Of a stretch of 40,469 nucleotides of DNA, positions 25,341 through 33,351 are shown piece by piece. The number at the start of each line of letters is the position of its first letter. Within the stretch, counting starts at the first letter, position 1. Below the pieces are notes generated by a model, which was not told the DNA's origin, made no database searches, and saw only the letters and a program-made list of their open reading frames with translations. The position numbers and the translations under genes are program-made. The stretch is from assembly GCF_014230055.1 (NCBI RefSeq), contig NZ_JACHVA010000136.1, forward strand, positions 1-40,469. The letters are read 5' to 3'. This DNA is from Puniceicoccus vermicola (GTDB lineage Bacteria; Verrucomicrobiota; Verrucomicrobiia; Opitutales; Puniceicoccaceae).

Positions 25341-25685
25341 ATTTGCTTGAAAGTCAATGATTGGGGGCGTGGGGGCGGAGGGCGTGGGCGCTTTGCCGGG
25401 AAAAATGGGAGCTTCCAGCTCCCGCGTGCTGCCTCACCGGAGTGCTGCCTCGCTGGGAAGAAAGTATTTCATCCTTCCTCTACGGGGTGCGCTTCCTTCC
25501 GGAGATGGGGAGAGGAGCGGCGAGAGCCGTTTCTGGGATCTTCCGAAAAGCTCGGTCCCGTCTGGGCGAATTTCTTCTTCGCCGGGAAAAAATCAAAGTA
25601 GTGGGAGCTTCCGTGCTTCGCTTTACAGTTTCGGAGGACAGGTCCAGCAATCCGGGAATTGCGGATTGGAAGGGTGGGGATCCAA
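25341..25685. repeat. Gene-free region with several hairpin repeats
   Basis: Holds GGGAGCTTCCAGCTCCC (25406-25422), the right copy of the 83-bp repeat (25452-25535, A hairpin AGCGGCGAGAGCCGTT), and a GTGGGAGCTTCCGTGCTTCG element (from 25601) that recurs near 37047. No gene is seen. Confidence 0.7.
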
Positions 25686-26240
25686 TCATCCAAACAGCCC
25701 TTCATCCGGATCTTCCGACTCTAGGCTTCGATGATATTCGAGAATCGCGGTAAGTGGGTCGGTGGAACGAATAATCTCCTCGGATAAGCGGATTGGCGGG
25801 AACGGCGGCTCGTTGGAATTTTCAGGAGTATTCTGAATTTTCTGCCACTCTTGTACATCCGCGAAGAGACGGTGATACCGAGTTTGCCAACTACGGGCTT
25901 CACGCTGGGCTTGGCCCACCCAGGCGATCAGATCGAGTCGATCAACGGTTCTCAGTCGGGTTTCGGCTTCGGGGAGGTCCAGATAGACTCCGGTCAATAC
26001 GCGGTGCCAGATCGCGAAATAGACCGGATAGAGCTTTCCTTCGTTTTCTTTTCTCGTGATGGAGATCCAGCAAGACTCCTCGACGATGCCGGTTGCGACG
26101 GGGGATTCATCCAGGACAGAGCCGATTGAAAAATTTCGTAGTAGACTCCCAAATTTCTTGGTCTGGATCTCGGCGATGGAATGCTTTCCATCCGGTAGAT
26201 GGAGAGGCTCGGGAAGGTGAATGGTATCGTAAAGGCCCAT
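25686..26240 (-). CDS. Hypothetical protein beside the CRISPR array
   Basis: 184 residues, not recognised. It starts [18 protein letters not shown]; the frame stays open upstream into the CRISPR array, so the start at 26240 is chosen as the first ATG outside it. The protein is soluble, acidic at the C-terminus, and has a central [20 protein letters not shown] helix-like segment. There are no known catalytic motifs and no signal peptide. It could be array-associated by position only, or cargo of the segment between the 36-bp repeats. Confidence 0.6.
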   Translation of the reverse strand: MGLYDTIHLPEPLHLPDGKHSIAEIQTKKFGSLLRNFSIGSVLDESPVATGIVEESCWISITRKENEGKLYPVYFAIWHRVLTGVYLDLPEAETRLRTVDRLDLIAWVGQAQREARSWQTRYHRLFADVQEWQKIQNTPENSNEPPFPPIRLSEEIIRSTDPLTAILEYHRSLESEDPDEGLFG

Positions 26241-26329
26241 TGATGAGGGAGAAATTAGAACAGTGTATTTTTGTTCATGCTTGGTCCTTCTGTCAAATGA
26301 GAGTGGTCTGTCATGCGAGCGGGATTCTG

Positions 26330-26820
26330 GTTTCAATCCGCGCCCCCGTGAAGGGGGCGACCGCACGCGTTGCACCGCGGCTAACGGTATTGCCTGTTTC
26401 AATCCGCGCCCCCGTGAAGGGGGCGACCTTTTCGCCTAATGAGGAGGATGTCACTGTTGAGTTTCAATCCGCGCCCCCGTGAAGGGGGCGACCTTATGCT
26501 TTTCCCGCTTGGGTAAAAGCAATGCTTGTTTCAATCCGCGCCCCCGTGAAGGGGGCGACACCGGAGAGCGCATTTCGATTTATCCAAATGACCGTTTCAA
26601 TCCGCGCCCCCGTGAAGGGGGCGACATTTCCGGATCGTGCCCAAGGGCCCACACAAGGGTTTCAATCCGCGCCCCCGTGAAGGGGGCGACGCAATCGGCC
26701 ACCGTCAACGGCAAGAGCTACACGTTTCAATCCGCGCCCCCGTGAAGGGGGCGACGTTTGTGGGTTTATGCGATAACCTTGACAGATCGTTTCAATCCGC
26801 GCACCCGCAAGGGGTGCGAC
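26330..26820. CRISPR. CRISPR array, 8 repeats and 7 spacers, I-C-type repeat, no cas genes in window
   Basis: 32-bp repeats at 26330, 26396, 26461, 26528, 26594, 26659, 26724 and 26789. They start GTTTCAATCCGCGCCCCC and end GGGGGCGAC. Spacers are 33-35 bp and all different. The reverse complement (GTCGC...GGATTGAAAC) is the usual written form of type I-C repeats, implying crRNA transcription on the minus strand. Repeats 1-7 are identical; repeat 8 has CGCACCC-GCAAG-GGGTGCG, where an A/T pair replaces a C/G pair and keeps the stem. No cas gene is within 13 kb on the right or 26 kb on the left. Confidence 0.97.
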
Positions 26821-27266
26821 AGCTTTTAAGTTTCAAGTTGGTTTTTCGGGCTTTGCGAGAGGGAAATGCGAGAACCTCGTTTTTCAGTATAGTATTTCTG
26901 TCAAAGAGCGCAGGGTGGATGGGATGCCACGAATCTGCGAGCTTGAGGTTCGCGGAGTGGCCTCTTTTTCACTGCCTGAGAATATGGAGGTTTCTTTAGT
27001 GCAGATCTGTGGGGCTCTCAATTCCGAAAAGTTGTGCTCGCTTGGGTATCGTTTTAAGCTCGGTAGGAGGCAGTTGCGACCGTGGCTTCGCTATTCTCGG
27101 AGGGTAAGGATGAATAGTCGCAATGCTTCTTACTCGTACCACAGGCAGCCTGCCTGTGATTCCCGCGAAGGAGCGGCCCTAAAGAGGTGTATTGAGAGAG
27201 CCTTCGACGATGCCTGGATCCCATTCGCGGCTGGCTCTCTCGCCGAAATTCCCTCTAATAGGGCGT
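26821..27266. other. AT-richer CRISPR flank and right 36-bp direct repeat
   Basis: The first ~90 bp are AT-rich, including CAGTATAGTATTTCTGTCAA (around 26883-26902), and could be the CRISPR leader if the array is read on the minus strand. A 36-bp direct repeat (27135-27170) follows, identical to 23934-23969. An open frame at 26915-27301 spans that repeat and has no recognisable domain, so it is not called. Confidence 0.55.
27135..27170 (+). repeat. 36-bp direct repeat, right copy
   Basis: Exact copy of 23934-23969 in the same orientation, with the palindrome CACAGGCAGCCTGCCTGTG at 27140-27158. Sequences outside the 36 bp differ at once, so the repeat ends are sharp. Confidence 0.9.
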
Positions 27267-27437
27267 ATGAAAAATTGGGAAATCTCTGTTTTCGGTCGTA
27301 GGGTTTTGGGGCTTTTCGGGGTTCTGACTTTGTTGGGACTCGGGGGCTGTGTGACGACCACCGAGGTCGATGACGGCGATGGCATTGTCATGGAAGAAGA
27401 GCCTCCGCTGGTGGATCAGGTGAAAGTGGAGAACTGA
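27267..27437 (+). CDS. Small lipoprotein
   Basis: 56-residue precursor: basic N-terminus, hydrophobic stretch VLGLFGVLTLLGLGG, lipobox LGGC, then a short acidic tail (TTTEVDDGDGIVMEEEPPL). The mature part is about 29 residues, so it is likely an anchored acidic peptide in the envelope. Its style resembles the lipoprotein at 37261. ATG at 27267 gives a normal signal; no Shine-Dalgarno. Function unknown. Confidence 0.65.
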   Translation: MKNWEISVFGRRVLGLFGVLTLLGLGGCVTTTEVDDGDGIVMEEEPPLVDQVKVEN

Positions 27438-27467
27438 GACCGGGGAAGGGGCACGCGGTTCTCTTGT

Positions 27468-28890
27468 GGGCACGGCTTCAGCCTTGCCCAGGTAGCGGCA
27501 TGGCTCGCTCCTATTTCTTGAGAAGAGCTTGTCGTCGAACGGGTTTCTTTTCGAGGTGTGTGTGTGCATGCTGATGGAGGGCGCTGAAGCAACCCTCCTC
27601 CTGTGGGGCACGGCTTCAGCCTTGCCCAGGTCGAGGCATGGCTCGCTCCTATTTCTTGGGAAGAGCTTGTCGTCGAACGGGTTTCTTTTCGAGGTGTGTG
27701 TGTGCATGCTGATGGAGGGCGCTGAAGCAACCCTCCTCCTGTGGGGCACGGCTTCAGCCTTGCCCAGGTCGAGGCATGGCTCGCTCCTATTTCTTGGGAA
27801 GAGCTTGTCGTCGAACGGTTTTCTTTTCGAGGTGTGTGTGTGCATGCTGATGGAGGGCGCTGAAGCAACCCTCCTACAGTGGGGCATGGCCTTCAGCCTT
27901 GCCCGGGTAGCGGCATGGCTCGTTCCTGTTTCTTGGGAAGAGCTTGTCGTCGAACAGTTTTCTTTTCGGGGCGTGTGGGTGCATGCTGATGGAGGGCGCT
28001 GAAGCAACCCTCCTCCTGTGGGGCACGGCTTCAGCCTTGCCCAGGTCGAGGCATGGCTCGCTCCTATTTCTTGGGAAGAGCTTGTCGTCGAACGGGTTTC
28101 TTTTCGAGGTGTGTGGGTGCATGCTGATGGAGGGTGCTGAAGCAACCCTCCTACAGTGGGGCACGGCTTCAGCCTTGCCCAGGTCGAGGCATGGCTCGCT
28201 CCTGTTTCTTGGGAAGAGCTTGTCGTCGAACGGTTTTCTTTTCGGGGCGTGCGGGTGCATGCTGATGGAGGGCGCTGAAGCAACCCTCCTCCAGTGGGGC
28301 ATGGCCTTCAGCCTTGCCCGGGTAGCGGCATGGCTCGCTCCTGTTTCTTGGGAAGAGCTTGTCGTCGAACGGTTTTCTTTTCGGGGCGTGCGGGTGCATG
28401 CTGATGGAGGGCGCTGAAGCAGTCGAACGGTTTTCTTTTCGGGGCGTGCGGGTGCATGCTGATGGAGGGCGCTGAAGCAACCCTCCTCCAGTGGGGCATG
28501 GCCTTCAGCCTTGCCCAGGTCGAGGCATGGCTCGTTCCTGTTTCTTGGGAAGAGCTTGTCGTCGAACGGTTTTCTTTTCGGGGCGTGCGGGTGCATGCTG
28601 ATGGAGGGCGCTGAAGCAACCCTCCTACAGTGGGGCATGGCCTTCAGCCTTGCCCGGGTAGCGGCATGGCTCGTTCCTGTTTCTTGGGAAGAGCTTGTCG
28701 TCGAACAGTTTTCTTTTCGGGGCGTGTGGGTGCATGCTGATGGAGGGCGCTGAAGCAACCCTCCTCCTTGGGGGAATGGCTTTCAGTCTTGCCCAGTGAG
28801 TTGGCTCGCAGACTCCCTCTCCTTGCGGCCATCTGGCAAAATGGTTCTTCTTGCGATGAGCTGTGGGTGCTGAAGCCGCCCACACAGGGG
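27468..28890 (+). repeat. Tandem array of ~138-bp hairpin repeats
   Basis: Landmark GTCGTCGAAC at 27531, 27669, 27807, 27946, 28084, 28222, 28361, 28558 and 28697, plus a truncated ~61-bp unit near 28421; period 138-139 bp. Each unit has B hairpin GGAGGGCGCTGAAGCAACCC and C hairpin GGGCACGGCTTCAGCCTTGC, the same two hairpins as the array at 1-630 but with a different linker (AAGAGCTTGTCGTCGAACGG). A degenerate last B hairpin lies at 28862-28884. Because 138 is divisible by 3, long repetitive open frames appear on both strands; these are not genes. Confidence 0.95.
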
Positions 28891-28903
28891 AGTGTTTGAG
28901 CAC

Positions 28904-29190
28904 GAAAAAGCCCGGGACCTTGCGGGCCCGGGCTTCCGGAGAGGGGTAGTGCTTTTTCTGGATCCCTCTCCGTGGTGCTTACAAAAGCGGTCGAATTCTA
29001 CAGTGGTGAGCGAGAATCAAGAGACCGCTTCAAAATTGGAATCCGGGAGGGAAGGTGCCGATCGGTCGGATTAATGCCCGATCGGCACCGTTTCCCGGAA
29101 GCTCTCTTTCGATCTCCCCGTCTCAGAAGGAACGGGACTGGACGGGAAGACAGGTGAACGAGAACCATGCTTTCATTACAGATAGGATTG
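28904..29190 (-). ncRNA. Candidate structured small RNA with intrinsic terminator
   Basis: Read on the minus strand, this gene-free stretch has four successive stems. First, GGTGCCGATCGG/CCGATCGGCACC (29054-29089, 12 bp perfect), nested inside TCCGGGA/TCCCGGA (29042-29099). Then AAGCGGTC/GACCGCTT (28985-29040). Then GGAGAGGG/CCCTCTCC (28938-28971). Last is AAGCCCGGG/CCCGGGCTT (28909-28935), followed by TTTTT, a good intrinsic terminator. A TTGACA upstream (minus strand, about 29222-29227) overlaps a Fur-box-like motif; the -10 is poor. I cannot match it to tmRNA, 6S, SRP or RNase P RNA. The ends are estimates. Confidence 0.45.
28909..28935 (-). terminator. Intrinsic terminator, minus strand
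   Basis: 9-bp GC-rich stem AAGCCCGGG/CCCGGGCTT followed on the minus strand by a run of five T. No protein gene on the minus strand lies upstream of it within this window, which supports a non-coding transcript. Confidence 0.65.
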
Positions 29191-29211
29191 AGATTTGAAG
29201 TAAGTTGAAAG

Positions 29212-29226
29212 TGAGACTCAGTGTCA
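29212..29226. promoter_or_regulatory. Fur-box-like motif
   Basis: TGAGACTCAGTGTCA is 13/15 identical to the motif upstream of imelysin (14152-14166) and fits 10 of 14 positions of the Fur consensus. It overlaps a minus-strand TTGACA. It lies ~240 bp upstream of the plus-strand FtsK-type gene, so either direction could be the target. Confidence 0.4.
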
Positions 29227-29290
29227 ATAGGTTTTTTTGGAAAAGTTTTGGGGGGACGTTGAGAGGTTTTGACGTTGGGACGTTCAGGCG

Positions 29291-29362
29291 TTCAGAGGTT
29301 CAGAGGTTCAGAGGTTCAGAGGTTGAGAGGTTGAGAGGTTGAGAGGTTCAGAGGTTGAGAGG
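29291..29362. repeat. 8-bp tandem repeat upstream of the FtsK-type gene
   Basis: Nine perfect or near-perfect copies of TTCAGAGG/TTGAGAGG, ending 99 bp before the ATG at 29462. The unit is not a multiple of three and lies in the promoter region, so length change could alter promoter spacing. Confidence 0.85.
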
Positions 29363-29461
29363 TTTTTAGGTTTTTCGGCTGGGGTGGGTTCTTTTCTCCT
29401 AAAACATTCTTGCGAAGAATTGGGGAATCCGGCTCCTTGGAACGTTTGGTATTCTCGCCTA

Positions 29462-31390
29462 ATGTTTCGTTCTATCGCCGGATCTCTCAGTCAGTCGAAG
29501 CTCGCTGATCGCTTAAAGCAGTGGGCTTCTACCTTTGCGCGCGAAGAGGACGACTTGGAGCCCCTTCGCTACATAACGGATGAGGAGGAGGAGAGTGCGG
29601 AGCCCCCCGTGGCGGAGCGGCAAGCGGATGCGGTCGAAGAGGCGGTGCCGGAGCCGGTGGACCCCGCCAAAGAACGGGAGGCTTTCTGGTCGACCGAATG
29701 GGAGCGCATTGAGGAGTGGAACGCCGAGCTGGCGGAGCGGATTGCCCGCCGGGAGCAGCGGAAGACCGATCACGCGAAATGGATGAGCGAATGCCTGGAG
29801 CGCGTGGCCGAGGCCTTGCAAGCGCCAGCGGTCCCGGATCCGGAAACCGCAGAAGAGGCGGAGCAGACCGAGGCAGCCCCTGAGGTGGATCCGGCGGAAG
29901 TGGTGGCAACCTCGACTCCCGAACCTCTCCCCGAGCCGGTGGAAGGGTATCACTCCGGCGATGTGGATGGTTACTCCATCCCTTCGGTGGAGTTTCTCCG
30001 GGCGGCGAACGATTATTCCGATGCGGGGATGTCCGACGAGGAGCTGGAGGAGCAGCAGGCGAGCTTGCAGCAGACTTTTGATAACTTCTCGATCGACGCC
30101 ATCGTCTGCGATGCCACGGTGGGACCACGGGTGACGCAATACCGGGTGAAGCCGGGTTACGGCGTCCGGGTTGAAACGATTTCGAATTTGGAGAACAACA
30201 TCGCCCTGGCGATGAAGGCCAATGCCGTCCGTATTCAGGCACCGATTCCCGGGGAGCCTTACGTGGGGGTAGAAGCGCCGAATCCGCGGAGCCGCACGAT
30301 TACGCTGAAGGAGGCGCTGCTTTCCGAAACCTGGAAAAGCAGCACGGCCAATCTACCGATTGCCCTCGGGATGGACATTACGGGGCAGTTTCAACTTTGC
30401 GATCTGGCGAAAGCTCCGCACTTGCTCATCGCCGGTGCGACCGGAAGTGGTAAATCGGTCTGTATCAATAACATCATTCTCTCGCTGCTCTATCGCTTTG
30501 AGCCGGGAGAGTTGGAGCTGGTGCTGGTGGACCCGAAGCGGGTGGAGATGGCCATGTACAAAGATCTCCCGCACCTGATTCATCCAGTGGTCGGCGATCC
30601 CAAACAGGCCTGCCAGGCCTTGAAGTGGTTGGTGCGGGAAATGGAATCCCGCTACGAAACCCTCGCCGAGCGGCGGGTGCGCAATCTTGCCGGCTACAAC
30701 GAGAAGGCCCGCAAGGAAGGATTTGCTCCTTTGCCCTACATCGTCCTCATCATCGACGAGATGGCCGATCTGATGATGACCGCCAAGGAGGACGTGGAGA
30801 CCCCGCTGGCCCGATTGGCCCAGATGTCGCGCGCGGTTGGGATCCATACGATTCTTGCGACCCAGCGGCCGAGTGTGAATGTCATCACCGGGGTCATTAA
30901 AGCCAACTTTCCGACGCGCGTGGCTTTCCAGGTATCCTCGCAAATCGACAGCCGGACGATCCTTGATGGCAAGGGTGCAGAAGCGCTGCAGGGAAAAGGG
31001 GATATGCTCTACACTCCTCCGGGACAGTCCCGCTTGCGGCGTTTGCAAAGCCCCTTCGTCGACGACGACGAGATCAACAAGATCACCGATTTCATTCGCG
31101 AACAGGCTCCTCCGCGCTACCGGGTGGAACTCATCGCCGAGGATGCCCCCGGAGGTGGAGAGTTTGCCGCCGAAGGCGAAGAGGGAGGCGATCCTCTCTT
31201 GATGGACGCGTTGGCGATCGTTGCCACAACCGGGAAGGCGAGCACCAGCTTCCTCCAGCGGAAGTTGAAAATCGGCTACAATCGGGCAGCGACCCTGGTC
31301 GAGGAGCTCGAAGTGCGCGGGCACATCGGTCCGCAGGTCGGGAGTTCGCCCCGCGAAGTCTTTGTCACTCCGAGTGAGCTCCCACGCTGA
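29462..31390 (+). CDS. FtsK/SpoIIIE-type DNA translocase without membrane domain
   Basis: 642-residue hexameric dsDNA-motor homologue. Residues 1-200 are acidic and helical with no membrane segment (canonical FtsK and SpoIIIE have about four). Then come the alpha/beta motor region (FDNFSIDAIVCDATVGPRVT), Walker A GATGSGKSV (325-333), Walker B VLIIDEMADL (428-437), LATQRPSVNVITG, and a C-terminal winged-helix gamma domain (about 575-635) of the type that reads polar DNA sequences. ATG at 29462 follows an upstream open stretch that is repeat DNA. First gene of a four-gene operon; its stop overlaps the next start by 1 nt. It may be the cell's only FtsK or a specialised soluble paralogue. Confidence 0.93.
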   Translation: MFRSIAGSLSQSKLADRLKQWASTFAREEDDLEPLRYITDEEEESAEPPVAERQADAVEEAVPEPVDPAKEREAFWSTEWERIEEWNAELAERIARREQRKTDHAKWMSECLERVAEALQAPAVPDPETAEEAEQTEAAPEVDPAEVVATSTPEPLPEPVEGYHSGDVDGYSIPSVEFLRAANDYSDAGMSDEELEEQQASLQQTFDNFSIDAIVCDATVGPRVTQYRVKPGYGVRVETISNLENNIALAMKANAVRIQAPIPGEPYVGVEAPNPRSRTITLKEALLSETWKSSTANLPIALGMDITGQFQLCDLAKAPHLLIAGATGSGKSVCINNIILSLLYRFEPGELELVLVDPKRVEMAMYKDLPHLIHPVVGDPKQACQALKWLVREMESRYETLAERRVRNLAGYNEKARKEGFAPLPYIVLIIDEMADLMMTAKEDVETPLARLAQMSRAVGIHTILATQRPSVNVITGVIKANFPTRVAFQVSSQIDSRTILDGKGAEALQGKGDMLYTPPGQSRLRRLQSPFVDDDEINKITDFIREQAPPRYRVELIAEDAPGGGEFAAEGEEGGDPLLMDALAIVATTGKASTSFLQRKLKIGYNRAATLVEELEVRGHIGPQVGSSPREVFVTPSELPR

Positions 31391-32880
31391 TGAAGGTTCC
31401 GAGCACCATTGAAGAGCTGCTGGAGCTGATCCAGACCCAGGGAGTCGATGCCGTGGCTCGCCGTTTTCGGAAGCCTCCGGTTCCCACGAAGCTCCTTTTG
31501 GCGCTGAGCCAGTCGAATCCTCCCGAGGAAGGATGGATTTTTCTGACCTCCTACGCTCTGACGCCGAGTAGCCTGCTCGAAGAAATCGGAGCCCAGTCCG
31601 CCGACTATCCGGCATCGGTATTGGTCCCGTTGACACAGAATCCGCGGACGCCTCCGAGCACTCTTTCCGCCTTGGTCCGTCATGAAGATCCGGAGGTGAA
31701 GGCGGCTGCGGGGAGTAATCCGAATCTGCCCCAGCGCGATATCGAGGCGCTCCTCGAAGAGAAAATTCCGGAGGTCTTGCGGACACTCGCTTCGAATCCC
31801 TCGCTGAAATTCCGGGCCCAGGCGATTCTGGCCGCGCAAGGGGATGCCTCGGTGCGCCTCGAGCTGGTGAACAATAAAAACCTGCATCCGGATCTGTTGG
31901 TGGCCCTGTCGGCGGATCCGAGTCCGCTGGTCCGGCACACGCTAGCCTCCTCTGCCAAAGTGGATGACGAGATCTTGCTCTTCTGGGCCGACAGTGATCG
32001 CGAGGAAATCCAGCACGCTCTCATCAGCCGCGGTACCCTTTCGAAAGAGGTCTGGCGCTCGTTGATTCTCTCGCCGCATGAATCTGTGCGGAAGGCCGTG
32101 CGCGAGACGCGCAAGCTCGACGAGGTGGAAGTTCTTCATCTCAGCCGTTCGGAGGCCTACGAAGACCGCGAGTTTGTGGCGCTGCGCAAAAAGGTCGCCC
32201 CGGGGATTCAGCACGAGTTGGCCCATGATACGGAAACCGATATCCGGATCGCCCTCGCAGGAAACCGCTGCATCGAGCCGGAGGTGGCCGAGTTTCTGGT
32301 CACCGGGGAGGACATTGAGGCCTGCCTCGCTCTTCTCGAGAATCCGGACATGCCGCCGGGGCTCTTCCTCGAACTGGCTTGGATGAATCAGCCGAGCGTC
32401 ACAGCGGCCCTCGCCCGCAACAAGAAGACTCCCGAGGAAGTCCTCCAGTATCTGACCAACGAAAAACTTTCGGCCGTGGCCTTGGCTTACCTCGCGATCA
32501 GCCGCCGTCCGGCGACCTGGTTGCGTTCCGAGCTGGCCCACGCCCTGGCCCGGCACGAATTGCCATCCTTCCGGGCTCTGGCTGCGAGTTCTCTTCACCT
32601 CTCAGAGCAGGCTCGCAATCGACTCCGCGACGATCCCTCGGCGCGGGTGAGTAAGATGGCGCTGGCCTATCCGGCAGAGGAGACGCCCACCAGTGCGCCG
32701 CTGCCGACCGATGCTCTCCAGAATTGCCTGAATGAACTCTCGGCGATCATCTCGGGCGCTTTTGCCATCGTGCCCGACGCCAAAGACGAAGAGGATCGCC
32801 CGACGGACCCCAAAATTGAGGAGGCGGACTCGGAAGAGCTTGCCGCCTCGGAAACTTTAGAAACAAGAACCTCTGATTAA
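31390..32880 (+). CDS. LRV/HEAT-like repeat protein in the FtsK operon
   Basis: 496 residues made mainly of degenerate ~22-25-residue helical repeats resembling leucine-rich variant/HEAT repeats, for example PLTQNPRTPPSTLSALV, LVNNKNLHPDLLVALSADPS and DPSPLVRHTLASSAKV. The last ~70 residues are acidic and disordered. There are no membrane helices. Such solenoids bind protein partners. The TGATG overlap with the FtsK-type gene implies coupled translation, so the most economical guess is a partner or adaptor of the motor. No catalytic motif is seen. Confidence 0.75.
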   Translation: MKVPSTIEELLELIQTQGVDAVARRFRKPPVPTKLLLALSQSNPPEEGWIFLTSYALTPSSLLEEIGAQSADYPASVLVPLTQNPRTPPSTLSALVRHEDPEVKAAAGSNPNLPQRDIEALLEEKIPEVLRTLASNPSLKFRAQAILAAQGDASVRLELVNNKNLHPDLLVALSADPSPLVRHTLASSAKVDDEILLFWADSDREEIQHALISRGTLSKEVWRSLILSPHESVRKAVRETRKLDEVEVLHLSRSEAYEDREFVALRKKVAPGIQHELAHDTETDIRIALAGNRCIEPEVAEFLVTGEDIEACLALLENPDMPPGLFLELAWMNQPSVTAALARNKKTPEEVLQYLTNEKLSAVALAYLAISRRPATWLRSELAHALARHELPSFRALAASSLHLSEQARNRLRDDPSARVSKMALAYPAEETPTSAPLPTDALQNCLNELSAIISGAFAIVPDAKDEEDRPTDPKIEEADSEELAASETLETRTSD

Positions 32881-32894
32881 CCACTAAAACGATT

Positions 32895-33326
32895 ATGGCC
32901 AAGAAGACCTCAAAACCGATCTCGTTGGATCGCAATGACATCATCCTCGGTGCCGACGCGGAGACGATTCGCGCAGCCCTCGAGGCCCGTGAGCAGATCG
33001 ACGTGTTGCTGAACGAACGCGCGGAAGCCTACCGCAAGATCTCCGAACTCGAAGACCAGGTGGACGACCTCCTCGGCGACGATTCGGAATTCCCCTTCCC
33101 GGAACCCGAGCTGCCCGTTGCCAGCTTTGGCAATAAGCCGAAGACAGCCCGCAAGCGCGCACCCGCACCGAAACCTCCGGCACCCTCGAAATCGTCGGAT
33201 GATTCGGAATCCGTTCCCGCGCTGAAGCCCGCTGCCTCTCCGAAGGCAGCGGACGATCAGAGCGCCGAATCCGCAGACAAATCGAAGTCTGCCGAGAACT
33301 CTTCGGAAGATTCGAAGGAGTCCTAA
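32895..33326 (+). CDS. Small coiled-coil protein with disordered tail (FtsK operon)
   Basis: 143 residues, function unknown. An N-terminal helix (about 20-60: IDVLLNERAEAYRKISELED) ends in a FPFPEPE motif (66-72). It is followed by a Lys/Ala/Pro/Ser-rich low-complexity tail (KTARKRAPAPKPPAPSKSSD onward). The helix plus FP.P.PE block matches residues 11-47 of the next gene's product, so the two are paralogous in their N-termini. It starts 14 bp after the repeat-protein gene; no Shine-Dalgarno. Confidence 0.7.
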   Translation: MAKKTSKPISLDRNDIILGADAETIRAALEAREQIDVLLNERAEAYRKISELEDQVDDLLGDDSEFPFPEPELPVASFGNKPKTARKRAPAPKPPAPSKSSDDSESVPALKPAASPKAADDQSAESADKSKSAENSSEDSKES

Positions 33327-33351
33327 GCAGGACTGAAGTGGGTTTTCGCCC

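Noticed and set aside
26093-26999. Open frames running through the CRISPR array
   Set aside because: The repeat translates to a periodic peptide; this is array DNA.
27255-28903. Long repetitive open frames on both strands (for example a 342-codon frame on the minus strand at 27255-28283)
   Set aside because: They exist because the 138-bp repeat period is a multiple of three; they break where units are 139 bp, and the composition is that of the repeat, not of a protein.
28904-29190. tmRNA, 6S, SRP or RNase P RNA
   Set aside because: No tRNA-like end, no SRP apical loop motif, no RNase P core sequences; multiple separate stems do not fit 6S.
30353-31786. 477-codon minus-strand frame opposite the FtsK-type gene
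   Set aside because: Antisense to invariant motor motifs; no recognisable domain.
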